Shown: positions 55,201 through 64,000, counted from the first letter of the stretch. The stretch: 64,000 nt of DNA from Dactylis glomerata (GCA_007115705.1 QXEO01000411.1:5991702-6055701), one strand, 5' to 3'. Made by a program: numbers and translations. The notes: generated by a model from the letters alone, not told the origin.

Positions 55201-56505
55201 TTTTTTAATGCTATTTTTTTGTTTTCATTCAGTGGAAAGCCCGCAATGACATTGTCTATTATGAGGAAATGACCGGAAGGAAGGGCAGCAATATCCGCAT
55301 GTCTCCATTGAAGAGGTCTCTTGTCTCTTCCGTTGACCTGTTTAACTCACCAAAGCGTGTTACTGTGGGGAACAGCAGTGCTGCTGATGTCAATTTAGAA
55401 GGCAATAGTTCAAATGTTTTTGATGCTAACTTCAGAGATCATGATGCTGCCCTTGCACGTGCATGCAAACTGTCCCTCCAGCTGCCAACTACAAGTGTCA
55501 GGCTTAGTCACACAGCTGGTGTGTTGCCTCCTGGACATGCTTTCAATGAGGAGGCTGAGAAGGTTGTGTTATCTGCTGAGGCTGCTAATCTTGATTATTT
55601 GCAGAAAACAATGATTCACCTTCGTCAGAGTTTTGGCATGTACAAGACCATGCAGGATGCTCGCTGCAAGCCTTTTGAAGATAATGCACAGCAATATATC
55701 CAGCAAATGTCGACACATGATGCTGTTGTAGGTGATCAAGTGAAAAATGATTGTGGTGTTATAGGTGCTCAAGGGACAAAGGATGATGATGCTGTTGGTG
55801 CTGAAGCTTCTAAGAATGTAAAAGTAAGTTTATTGTACTTCTTGAAATCTAATTTCTGTACTGCTTTTACCTTGCTGTTTTTTGAACTAACATGATTTTG
55901 TTAATGTTTACCAGTTGAACAGTGAGGGACTTATTCCCTCTTCGGATTCAACTATGATGGCAGATGATAACGTAAGTTATTTTATGGTTTAAACCTCTGG
56001 GATTTTTGTTGCCTTTGTTGTGCTTTGTGCGTGCTTTCTTTACTCATTTATGTGCTATTGATTTGTTTTTCCAGGTTTATAATGAGGGACTTGTTCCCTC
56101 TCCAGTTTGTGGTGACAAGTCGCCCGGTCCTAAACCTGTTACTCCTCCCAAGAGTACAGTGATACGGACAGTGACAAGACGCAATCTGAGGATATTCAGC
56201 ATGCAAAAATTGTTCAGTCAGGGTCAGTTTCTCATGACGCTGCGGAAGAAAATACTGACGTCATGTCTGAGCAAATCGCTGTAGCTAGTGCTGCTGATGC
56301 AAATGCTGAAGAACTTGCTAGAGACACCACTGCAGTGGTGATTGCACATCGCATAACAAGCGATGTCAAAGTTGTTGATAAAGATGTTGCAGACATCCCT
56401 ACGGATGCAACTGCAGATTTAGTGAAGAACACGTCTCCTACCGCTGTTGGGAATGAAGACATGGTGGACCCAAGTTCTTCCTACAAGGAAGGCAAGAAAT
56501 CATAA
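52258..56505 (+). pseudogene. Unit H: seven-exon gene of the grass plant-mobile-domain/Ulp1-associated type, frame-broken
   Basis: Exons with GT..AG borders: 52258-52300, 52836-53012, 53101-53811, 54276-55124, 55233-55823, 55915-55971 and about 56075-56505. Phases match where tested. Exons 1-3 encode an acidic Ser-rich part and a Lys/Ala/Val-rich histone-H1-like stretch (KKVKKRVATKKVVAVV). Exon 4 carries the recognisable block (LKDFKIKCNINRCLICFLMY, IDPHTMTLDLGDGNKVLQTT, LPMGGNSPPRPSDNF, DWRAIHGCCIAPLLMYLDCI, TPRVLFMDPKLL) typical of large grass families linked to plant mobile domains, DUF1985 or Ulp1 proteases and often carried by Mutator-like elements. No C48 protease part follows; the end is acidic. 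Frame breaks near 53430, 53750, 54598, 54800 and 56150 and a TAG at 54903-54905 make it a pseudogene or a poorly polished sequence. Confidence 0.6.
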
Positions 56506-56667
56506 AGTCCACCTTTTTTATCCTGTTAATATCTTTAACTTATGTGTGCGTTGTGGGATGTACTCATTCTGAAACACTTTGTGATATCCTTTTGTTTGTT
56601 GTGGAACAGTTGTTGTGTAATCGTATTTTGCAGTACATTGTGTGATGCAATTCAGTGAAATATCATC
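56506..56667. other. 3' flank of unit H
   Basis: T-rich, leader-free sequence after the stop; cut at 56668 by the LTR of element G (TSD candidate TCATC, 56663-56667). No end structure of H is visible. Confidence 0.5.
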
Positions 56668-57384
56668 TGTCGTGGGAATTTGGAGATAGTAGCCATGGGG
56701 TGGCTTAACGAAGGGGCTCGATGGTGGTGCGATGATGGGTCCGGCTCGGGATTGTGCCAACGGAGACACCTCGGTTTACCCAGGTTCAGGGCCCTCCACG
56801 CCGGAGGTAAAACCCCTACTTCCTGCCTGCTTTGTATTATCTCGACAGTGGTTACAATGCTCCTCGAGCGGTTCAGGCTAGATGAGGAAGAAGAAGATCG
56901 GATCCCCCTAGTCTAAGGGTCCAGACCCCCTTATATAGGTAGGGGTCTGGTTACAGGTTAGGTGGCAGTTCGTCCGGCTGCCAGCTCCTCTGTGGCTGCG
57001 TCCTTGGCCTGATCCTCCGACCCTGCTCTGACGATCATGCTTTATAAAGCGCCTTTCCCCCTTAGACCGGCATCTGGGAGGCATATGCCCTCCCTTTTGC
57101 ATGGATCCTTTCATGGGGAAGGCTCCTTGACCGCTGATTGGTTGAGTCCGATCGTGGCGTTCGTCACTCCCGTCCTTTGCCTCTGTTGATTTGTCGGGGC
57201 TAGGCCACTTTCGGCGAAACAGCCGTTAGAGGATTCTTGTCTTCGTCGCCCGGCTCCGGCTCTCCTTGGTGGAGTCGCCAGCCCTTTGGGCGAAGCCGGT
57301 CTTCTCATCCTAGAGCCGTGGAGACTCCTGGGACGCCAGCCGAGAGATTGCTCAGCCCTTGGCACGCCCCATAAATCATCCCCA
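56668..57384 (-). repeat. 3' LTR of element G
   Basis: Window orientation TGTCGTGGGAATTTGG...ATCATCCCCA, i.e. TGGGGATGAT...CCACGACA on minus, 717 bp. The end matches the F LTR end (ACGACA). Confidence 0.75.
56921..56950 (-). promoter_or_regulatory. TATA box of the G LTR in a perfect inverted repeat
   Basis: CCAGACCCC (56921-56929) and GGGGTCTGG (56942-56950) are perfect 9-bp arms around CTTATATAGGTA; on minus the TATA reads CTATATAAG. Confidence 0.7.
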
Positions 57385-57403
57385 CGAAACTAGCCCCCCG
57401 AAA
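57385..57403 (-). promoter_or_regulatory. Polypurine tract of G
   Basis: On minus TTCGGGGGGCTAGTTTCG precedes the LTR start TGGGGATG. Similar to the F PPT (GGGGGCTAC). Confidence 0.6.
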
Positions 57404-57785
57404 CTGGCGAAGTCTCATGGGTTTGCATGGGGCTTCGGCGGGTTCTTCTCTCACTGAAATCTTGTTCATTCTGTCGAAGTCCCAGGATTCTTTGTCTGGT
57501 CTGGAGGTTGCTGGCTTCGAGGCCAAGTCTCGTGGAACTACTCCGGCCATCTCGAGATGTGCCGGCTACAGGTCCGATCCGGTTGGCGGCTGCCTGGCGG
57601 TTGTGAGCCGGATATGCTGCTCCCTTGGACTTGTGCCGCTTCGGGCTCTGATCCCCACGCTGTGGCCGGTGCAGTGCGCCAGTGACCTGTCTTGTCACTT
57701 GGACTCTTCGGTCTCTGTAATGATTCCACAGGACGTCATGTGGCGAGGCGAGACCTACATCAGTGATCCGTCCCATAGAAATGCC

Positions 57786-57793
57786 ACACGTGT
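57786..57793 (+). promoter_or_regulatory. ACACGTGT upstream of the G aORF
   Basis: Same G-box octamer as at 39244 in F, here about 160 bp before the first aORF ATG. No TATA box is obvious downstream of it. Confidence 0.45.
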
Positions 57794-57944
57794 AATTTAC
57801 TCGCATTAAACCGACTCGGCTTTTCATGCCTCGCCATCCATTAAGTCTCGGAGCTCTCGAGGGCTTTTCTTCATCCCAAGCGCCTTCACTCTCCTCTCGC
57901 CGAGCGGTTGCCTCAGCTTCTCCCATTCGGCTCCCCCACCTCCG

Positions 57945-58765
57945 ATGTCGTCGCTCGAGCCTTCAGCGAAGCCGGGGCCGGAGCCCCCAGTGGGTCGGGC
58001 GGGCGCAAGCCTGGCTGCCTGCTCGGGAGCCAGAACAAGGCAAAGGACCCGGCAGCGATGCCACCGGTTTCTCGGAGGCGCGGCCGCCCCCCAGGCAGCC
58101 GCAACAAGAAAACCTTGGAGGCGCTTGCGGCTACGGCCACCGCGGAGCCCTCCAGGGTCGCTCGCTCCACCACTGTCACCACGGCCCCCGGAGGGGTAGT
58201 TGCCCTAGCCGCCGCCAACACCGCGACCCCCACGGGCGCTCCTTCCGTCGCCGGCCTCACCGGGACCTCCCTAGAAGCAGCGGCCACCCTCATCAGCGCC
58301 GCGCTTGCGATGGGAGCGGCCCCTCCGGGCCTCACCGGCAGAGGCGTCGGTGGCTCGTCCGGTGCGGCTGTCGCCAGGGTGCGCAAGCCCCGGCGCGCGC
58401 TGCCGCAGCAGCGGCTCTCTTACACTCCGAAGCATGGATTCACCACCGCCATGGTGCATCTGCAGGTTGGGTGCCAGGAGCGCCTGCCGCTCCCTGCTAG
58501 CTTCGTCGGCACCATGGGGAAGGTCCCCCCGGCGAGCATCATGGTGGAGGAGGGCAGCGGTGGCCAGCCCCTGTACCTCGTCGAGATCCTTCATGACGAG
58601 CAGGGGAAGAGCTACCTCACCGAGGGCTGGACGAAGTTCATCAATGACTATGACCTGAAGTGCGACTGGTCTCTCATCCTGACCCACTGCGCTGGGTCGC
58701 CCATCCTCTGTGTCCGCGTCGTCGACACCTCCGGCTGCGCCCATGCCTACTCCCCCTGGCCATGA
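57945..58765 (+). pseudogene. Antisense aORF of G: AT-hook plus B3-like DNA-binding protein
   Basis: The first ATG (57945, MSSLEPSAKPG) opens a frame that slips by one base between about 57965 and 58000 into the long frame running to the stop at 58763-58765. A shorter intact reading starts at ATG 58058 (236 residues). The long frame holds two AT-hook-like motifs: a damaged one (GGRKPGCLLGSQNK) and a good one (SRRRGRPPGSRNKK). An Ala/Pro/Thr-rich linker follows, then about 110 residues with the B3 pattern: RLPLPASFVGTMGKVPP, QPLYLVEILHD, YLTEGWTKFINDYDL, SLILTHCAGSPILCVRVVDT, SGC. B3 domains bind DNA in plant transcription factors. Position and orientation (plus, between pol and the 3' LTR) equal those of the F aORF, but the protein is unrelated. 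B3 assignment is from pattern only. Confidence 0.65.
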
Positions 58766-60145
58766 TTGGCGAGCACCCTCGAAGCCCCCTCCTTGTCGAC
58801 GACCTTGTCAACGGAGGTCCAGGGGCTTTGGGGGGAGTTTCTATCGTTGTCTTGGCCCTTAGCGTGGCCCGTACTATGTAACCGCCCATCGTATGCTAAG
58901 AACTTCTTTAATTTTCTGCAAGTCTTTGCTTGTCTCTCTTGATTCTGTTGTGCATTTGCTCTTTGTATGAATGCTCTCTGCTTTCATCGGAGCGCGATGT
59001 TGATTTCATAGTTAGGATCTCTCTCGCACTAGAACTGTCGCTGTGCGAGCTCGTAGGTAGGGGCTAAAATAGCCACCAATTTGCTCGGACACTCTTGGCG
59101 AGGCCTTCCGGCCTCAGCGCGGAGGGAGAAGTGCCTCTGTAGGCCGGCTCCGAGAGACGCAAGGTAGTGCCGGCTTGAGGAGACAAAAACGGAAGCTAAG
59201 ACCTGTGCCGGCTCGGTCGAGGTCAGAGCCGGCGTGTCTCCCTTTGTCAAGCCTTCGCGTGACCCTTACTGCGGCTGGAGTAAACCTCCAGATCTCTGGC
59301 TCTTAGCCATTTCTTTGCGAATGCTAGGTTTCGATTTCGACGCTCTTTTGCTGATCATGTCGTAGCGCCTACTGACCGAACAGCCGGCGAGGGACTGGAG
59401 CCGGCCCACTTCTGAGGGCCAATTCCCCTTCTCCCTAGCCCCCGAGTTTTAGGGCAGCTGGAATGATAGCTGGCTTGAAACTAGCTTGTCTGCATGTGGT
59501 GCCAACGTCGAGCGAGGTAGGCCTAGCTTCGAACCTCTTTGACGTGGCTGCTCAGCCTAAACGCTGAGAGACTGTGATCATCGACCATTTGCTGGCCTGC
59601 CTTAGCCCGGCTCCCTCAACTTTTTCCTTAATCTCCCCACCCTTAGGCCCTTCTACCCCCAACCGGCAGCCTGGTGCCGGTTGGTCTCCCTTGGGCCGGT
59701 AGCCGAATGCCGGCCTAGGGTGGGAGCATGCCGCGGGGTGAGAAGCAGTACTTCAGTCTATTGGGCGCCCGGCTTGGGCTAGCCAATGCATGGTCAATGA
59801 GCACTGTCTTCAATGCTTAGTCGAGTTATCATTTATCGTTTACGGTTTTCCTCTGCGGTTTTCCTTCGTATGTGGCCTGTCAGCTCCTATTCGCCCGGCT
59901 GCGCGGAGCCGGGAGGTAAGGGTTAGGCTCGAGACCTGCTTCATACGTAGTACTCATCCGGCTGACGAGGGATCGATTGTTTTTAGGGTTGCCAGCTGTG
60001 GCTCGATGCCCGAAGCCGGCTACCGGTCAAGTGAATAACGCAGGACGCAAAATATACATGGAGTATTTTCCTCGAAGCCAGCTGTAACTAGCCGCTCCGT
60101 TATCCTTTATTCATTGACATGTTTTTCGGGGTACAAGCTTTTGCC
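58766..60145. other. Spacer of G between aORF and pol, full of GCCGGCT words
   Basis: About 1.4 kb without a supported gene. GCCGGC/AGCCGG words stand near 59140, 59170, 59208, 59228, 59383, 59399, 59672, 59694, 59708 and 60013, with several CCCGGCT variants between. A PPT-like TAGCCCCCGAG lies near 59446. Confidence 0.65.
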
Positions 60146-61360
60146 TTAGCAGAAGAGAGGTCTTAGGAGGTTGACATTCCAGGGACGTTCTGTCTCCTTG
60201 TCAGAATTATCTGCCTTGTTCTTCCTGGGCTCTTGTGCGTCGATGAGGTAGTATGCCCCATTGCCTAGCACCCGGCTGACAATGAACGGTCCCTCCCAAG
60301 GAGAGGACAGCTTGTGCATGCCTTTAGTGTTTTGGACCAGCCGGAGTATGAGATCTCCTTTGCGGAACATGAGCGGACGGATCTTCCGGCTGTGGTATCA
60401 TCGCAGCTGCTGCTGATAGAGCACTGATCTGGCCAAAGCCTGCTCTCGTGCCTCCTCGAGGAGGTCAACGCCATCTTCACGAGCTTCTTTTGCTTGCTTC
60501 TCCGTGTACTAGACAACTCTGGGCGCATCGAATTCAATGTCAGTGGGAAACACCGCTTCTGCTTTGTAGACCAGGAAGAAAGGCGTGAAGCCGATAGAGC
60601 GATTTTGAGTGGTGCGCAGGCTCCAGAGTACTGAGGGTAACTCTTCGACCCAACAGCCGGCTGAGCGCTTGAGAGGCTCGACTGGGGATGCGCCACTGAT
60701 GCTAAGTCTAGCCGGATGCCCTTATGGCCACAGTACTTAGTGAAGACCCCCTTTGTGAAGTTTGTCATGTTGTCAGTGATGATGCTGTGGGAAACTCCAT
60801 ATCTTGTGATTATGTCGTTGAAGAACTTGATGGTGGACGAGCCATCGAGCTTTTTGATTGGCTTGGCCTCGATCCACTTGGTGAACTTGTCCACAGCAAC
60901 CAGCAGATGCATCAAGCCCCCGGGTGCGGTCTTGAATGGCCCTACCATGTCTAGGCCCCAGACAGCGAACGGCCAGGTGAGCGGGATGGTCTTGAGGGCT
61001 GCCGCTGGAGTGTTTCGATGCTTGGAGAAGCGCTAGAAGCCGTTGCACTGTTTCACCAGTTGCTCTGCATCCTTCTGGGCTGTCGGCCAGTAGAAACCAT
61101 GGCGGAAAGCCTTGAACACCAAGGCCTTGGAAGATGCGTGGTGCCCGCATTCCCCTTGGTGTATCTCCCTCAGCAGATCTATCCCTTCTTCCGGCTCGAT
61201 GCAGTTCTGGAAGATTCCTGACATGCTGCGCTTGTACAGCTCGCTGTTGATGATGGTGTATGCTCCCGCGTGGCGTTGAAGTCTTGCGGCAAGTCCCCAG
61301 TGATGAGGTAGTTGGAGAATGGCTCCGCCCAGGATGGTATCTCCCGTATGTGGAAGACAC
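60146..61360 (-). pseudogene. pol: Integrase of G, broken and lacking the catalytic Glu
   Basis: The zinc region (REIHQGECGHHASSKALVFK, then CNGF) is followed by a TAG at 61033-61035 where the second Cys pair ends. The core reads GLDMVGPFKTAPGG (first Asp) and HSIITDNMTNF (second Asp; F has DNGTN), then SVAHPQS. Where F continues with NGQVEQTNG, the G sequence jumps to an unrelated frame, so the segment with the third catalytic residue is missing. The C-terminus (60146-60370, FRKGDLILRLVQNTKGMHKL..RPLFC) is in another frame. Inactive. Confidence 0.82.
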
Positions 61361-61501
61361 TGCCGACCAGGGGATTGGCAGCCCCCGGGTCCGTCGTCAT
61401 GCCGGCTTTGTCTGATTGGCCGGCTGCGGGGGTTGGCCTAGAGTTGGCAGCCCCCGAGTACTTCGTCGAGCCGGCCGCACTAGGCTGGCCGGCTGCTTCC
61501 T
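61361..61501 (-). pseudogene. RNase H-integrase linker of G with DPGAA/SGAA repeats
   Basis: In the corresponding place F has a short linker (NPPWAEPYLEFL). In G the equivalent IPSWAEPFSNYL is preceded by a Pro/Ala-rich insert containing DPGAA or SGAA three times. At DNA level the insert is made of GCCGGCT words and GCAGCCCCCGGG units. Confidence 0.6.
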
Positions 61502-62498
61502 TCAACCCCGAGGCGGCAGCCCCCGGGTCCGGCGGTGGCACCTGAGCCGGGGTGGGGTCTCCGGGCATGTAGATGGAGGGAGACTCCGGTGAGGGCTTGA
61601 TGGATGGCTTGCGGATGATTTCCAGCGACACCCCAGCTGGGATATCCTACTTGGTGGAGCCAATCTTGGATAGCTGGTCTGCCTCATCGTTGTTTGCTCT
61701 GGGAACGTGGGGGAACTCGCAGCCCTCAAAGAATCCGCTGAGCTACTACACATAGAAGCAGTAGGAGGCCATGTTGGCGTCCCACTCCCTTGAGACCTGG
61801 TGCACCACCAGGTCGAAGTCTCCAAAGCAGAGAATCCTCCGGATGCCAATCTCCTTGGCTAGCTTGAGCCCATGCACCAGGGCTTCATACTCGGCGACAT
61901 TGTTTGACGCACGGAAGTGCATTTGCAGCACGTACTGCAGCTTGTCTCCCTTGGGAGAGGTGAGGACGACGCCGGCTCCCAAGCCCCTGAGCATCTTGGA
62001 GCCATCAAAGTTCATGCGCCAGTGGGTTGACTCTGGAGCCGACGGCAAGTACTGGTTCTCTCCCCAGTCAGCGAAGAAATCCACTATGATCTGCGACTTG
62101 ATTGTCATCCTGGGCTTGTACTGAATGGTATGAGCGGCAATCTCGAGCGCCCATTTAGCCACTCTGCCCGATGCATCCTTGCACCCTATGATCTCCGAGA
62201 GCGGAGTGGTGCTCTCCCCAGTCAGCGAAGAAATCCGCTATGATCTGCAACTTGATCATCGTCCTGGGCTTGTACTGAATGGTATGAGCAGCAAGCTCAA
62301 TTGCCCATTTGGCCACTCTTCCTGACGCGTCCTTGCACCCGATGATCTCCGAGAGCGGAGTGTTGCTTACCACCGTGATAGGATGCTCCTCGAAGTAGTG
62401 CTTCAGCTTCTTGGCCGCCATGTACACGCCATATGCGACCTTCTGGTAGTGCGGGTAGTTTTGCTTGGAAAGAGTGAGCACCTCACTCAGGTAGTACA
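61502..62498 (-). pseudogene. pol: RNase H and C-terminal RT of G, with a 154-bp tandem duplication
   Basis: RNase H: RMNFDGSKMLRGLGAGVVLT, NNVAEYEALVHGLKL and LCFGDFDLVVHQV (Ser to Phe in GDSDL), with a frame break near 61746. The RT/RNase H connection reads NYPHYQKVAYGVYMAAKKLK and KDASGRVAKWAIELAAHTIQ. The stretch 62060-62213 is repeated as 62214-62367 with roughly 10% differences. 154 is not a multiple of three, so the duplication breaks the frame. The sequence ends at the N. Confidence 0.8.
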
Positions 62499-62499
62499 N
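62499..62499. other. Single ambiguous base (N) at a change of element
   Basis: The only non-ACGT base. To the left is G pol, to the right F pol, in the same orientation but not at homologous sites. A contig join of unknown gap length is as likely as a real junction. Confidence 0.9.
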
Positions 62500-64000
62500 C
62501 TTCGTTTGTAGAGTTGGCCATCTATGATGGTGTACGCTTTGACTCTACGCTCGATTTGTCTTTTCTGGACTTCGTCTTCAGGAAGTTTCTTGGTCATCAG
62601 AAATTCAGGTAGGGCTCTGCCCATGGCGGATTGCTTGGCAAAACCGCCATAACAGGGGAGCTCGCTAGCTCCGGATTTTCCGGATCCACCATCTTAACTG
62701 ATGGTACGCGCAGATGCTCGAGGAATACGCCTGGCGGAACTGCCTTACGGCTGGATCCCAGTTTGGACAAGGTATCGGCCGCCATGTTATCTTCTCGCCG
62801 TACGTGCTTTATGTCATAGCCGAGGAAACTTTTGGCCATCTCGTCCACTTCGTCCCTGTATGCCGCCATTACTTCATTCCGAGCTTTGTATGTGCCAGCC
62901 ACCTGCTGAGCCACAAGGTCAGAGTCTCCACAGCACATGATGTGTTGTACGCTGATCTCCTTTGCGACACGTAGCCCGTGTAGTAGCGCTTCATATTCCG
63001 CGATGTTGTTGGTGGTGGGGAAGTGAATCTGGAGAACGTAGCTTAGCTCATCTCCCTTGGGAGATTTGAGTGTCACTCCAGCCCCCGAGCCGTGTAGCAA
63101 CTTTGAGCCATCAAAGTGCATCACCCAATGCTCTGGTTCTGGGACGGGCGTAGTCTCCTGCGCTTCCTTCCAATCCGCCATAAACTCCGCGAAGGCCTGA
63201 GACTTGATGGCGGTGCGAGGCTTGTAGTCGATGTCGAAAGAGGCCAATTCAATGCCCCACTTCACAACTCGTCCCGTTGCGTCGCTGTTGTTGATGATGT
63301 CCTTCAGTGGGGCTTTGCTCACCACTGTGATCTTATGGTCATAGAAGTAATGCCTTAGCTTACGAGAAGCTAGGAAAACTCCATATGCCAACTTTTGGTA
63401 GTGAGGGTAGCGCTGCTTGGATTCCGTCAGGACCTTGCTGACATAGTAGACTGGTCTCTGTACGCCGTACTCCTGCGCTTCTTCCTTACGCTCTACCACC
63501 ATGACGATGCTGACCACCCTATTGGTTGCCGCCATGTATAGCAACATGGGTTCCTGGTCTTCGGGAGCCGCTAGAACTGGTGCAGTGGATAACACTCTCT
63601 TCAAATCCTTAAGTGCAGCGTCTGCCTCATCGGTCCAGACGAATTCGTCTGATTTCTTCATCAGCTTGTAGAGTGGCAAAGCCTTCTCGCCAAGACGACT
63701 GATGAATCTGCTCACTGCTGCCACGCAGCCTGTGAGTCGTTGTACATCTTTTAGGTCGATGGGCCGGGAGATGTCGAGTATTGCCTTGATCTTCTCCGGG
63801 TTAACCTCAATTCCGCGGTGGGAGACGATGAATCCTAGGAGTTGTCCAGCTGGGACCCCGAAGACGCACTTCGTTGGGTTAAGCATCATGTTGTACTTCC
63901 TGAGATTGTCAAAGGTCTCTTGCAAATCCGCTATAAGGCCATCTTGCTTCTTAGACATAACTGCGATGTCGTCCACGTATGCGTGGATATTTCGTCCGAT
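62500..64000 (-). pseudogene. pol: pol of family F copy 5 (RT to RNase H), almost identical to copy 4
   Basis: Matches 44499-46000 base for base except for three differences seen by eye: T/C at 44517/62518, a 1-bp deletion near 62607 (in a CC), and C/G at 45191/63191 (Leu to Phe). The frame 63976-62597 contains the VDD part of the RT active site and the complete RNase H. The 1-bp deletion shifts the frame after WAEPYL. The N-terminal part is beyond the window edge. Such identity is much higher than that between copies 3 and 4. Confidence 0.85.

Larger units (their letters stand above)
56668..62498 (-). mobile_element. Element G: Tat-like gypsy element, 5' part missing
   Basis: On minus from the right: RT end, RNase H, linker, integrase, then the antisense aORF (plus), PPT and 3' LTR. 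gag, protease, most of RT and the 5' LTR are missing because sequence changes at the N at 62499. Same gene order as family F but a different family, with its own LTR and its own recurrent word (GCCGGCT). Confidence 0.82.

Noticed and set aside
54183..56505. A C48 (Ulp1) protease in unit H
   Set aside because: No His-Asp-Cys protease block follows exon 5; only the upstream part known from such proteins is present.
51117..56667. Unit H as a CACTA transposon
   Set aside because: No CACTA ends or transposase motifs are visible; the exon 4 domain and motif array fit a plant-mobile-domain/Ulp1-type or Mutator-like context better, and even that is uncertain because both ends are cut.
1..64000. tRNA, rRNA or ordinary host genes
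   Set aside because: No cloverleaf-like tRNA with A/B boxes and no rRNA stretch was noticed. TGGTATCAGAGC at 15734 and 23844 are primer binding sites, not tRNA genes. All substantial frames belong to elements or to unit H.

Overview
The window is a block of nested and rearranged transposable elements from a plant nuclear genome, almost certainly a grass. Evidence for this is the long LTR retrotransposons starting TGTAACATCC or TGTTGGGG, gag-pro-RT-RNase H-integrase order (Ty3/gypsy), Helitrons ending CTAG, antisense extra genes with GT..AG introns, and the absence of any free-standing cellular gene. The exact species cannot be read from the sequence.

Layout. (1) 113-1736: decayed minus-strand gag of a family called 'F' here. 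(2) 1737-2757: start of an unrelated LTR. (3) 2758-9454: element 'C0' (plus strand), with a short 5' LTR split by a Helitron, PBS, broken gag-protease, no RT/RNase H/integrase, and the end of an antisense gene; it is cut by the next insertion. (4) 9455-19320: element 'D', with about 4 kb of LTR split by a second Helitron, a tRNA-Met-type PBS, a dead gag remnant, PPT and a truncated 3' LTR. (5) 19321-25932: element 'E', with a 4.5-kb LTR, PBS, a 284-codon pre-gag ORF and gag cut at 25932. (6) 25933-51116: family F complex. A plus-strand 5' half (25933-28705) is fused to a minus-strand tandem array of two elements (28706-38370 and 38371-51116) sharing an LTR zone. (7) 51117-56667: unit 'H', a multi-exon gene-like unit of the grass plant-mobile-domain/Ulp1-associated type with several frame breaks. 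(8) 56668-62498: element 'G' (minus strand), with 3' LTR, an antisense gene encoding AT-hooks and a B3-like domain, and broken integrase/RNase H/RT. (9) A single N at 62499. (10) 62500-64000: another F pol, almost identical to 44499-46000.

How the parts work together. F, G and C0 have the plan of the Tat lineage (Grande/Retand/RIRE2-like): gag-pol from the LTR promoter and an additional ORF (aORF) on the opposite strand between pol and the 3' LTR. In the right-hand F element the aORF reads open through six exons (828 codons) from its own TATA box, although gag and pol of the same copy are broken.

The most interesting pattern is that F, G and H each carry their own short DNA word at very high density (GGCGGAT in F, GCCGGCT in G, GTACTTC in H). 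In F and G the words run through LTR, introns, spacers and coding DNA on both strands; in H they are confined to non-coding DNA on one strand. With a DNA-binding aORF in G, this resembles the family-specific motif/anti-silencing protein pairs known for Arabidopsis VANDAL elements. That link is a hypothesis. A second pattern is that TATA boxes of several unrelated promoters lie at the centre of inverted repeats.
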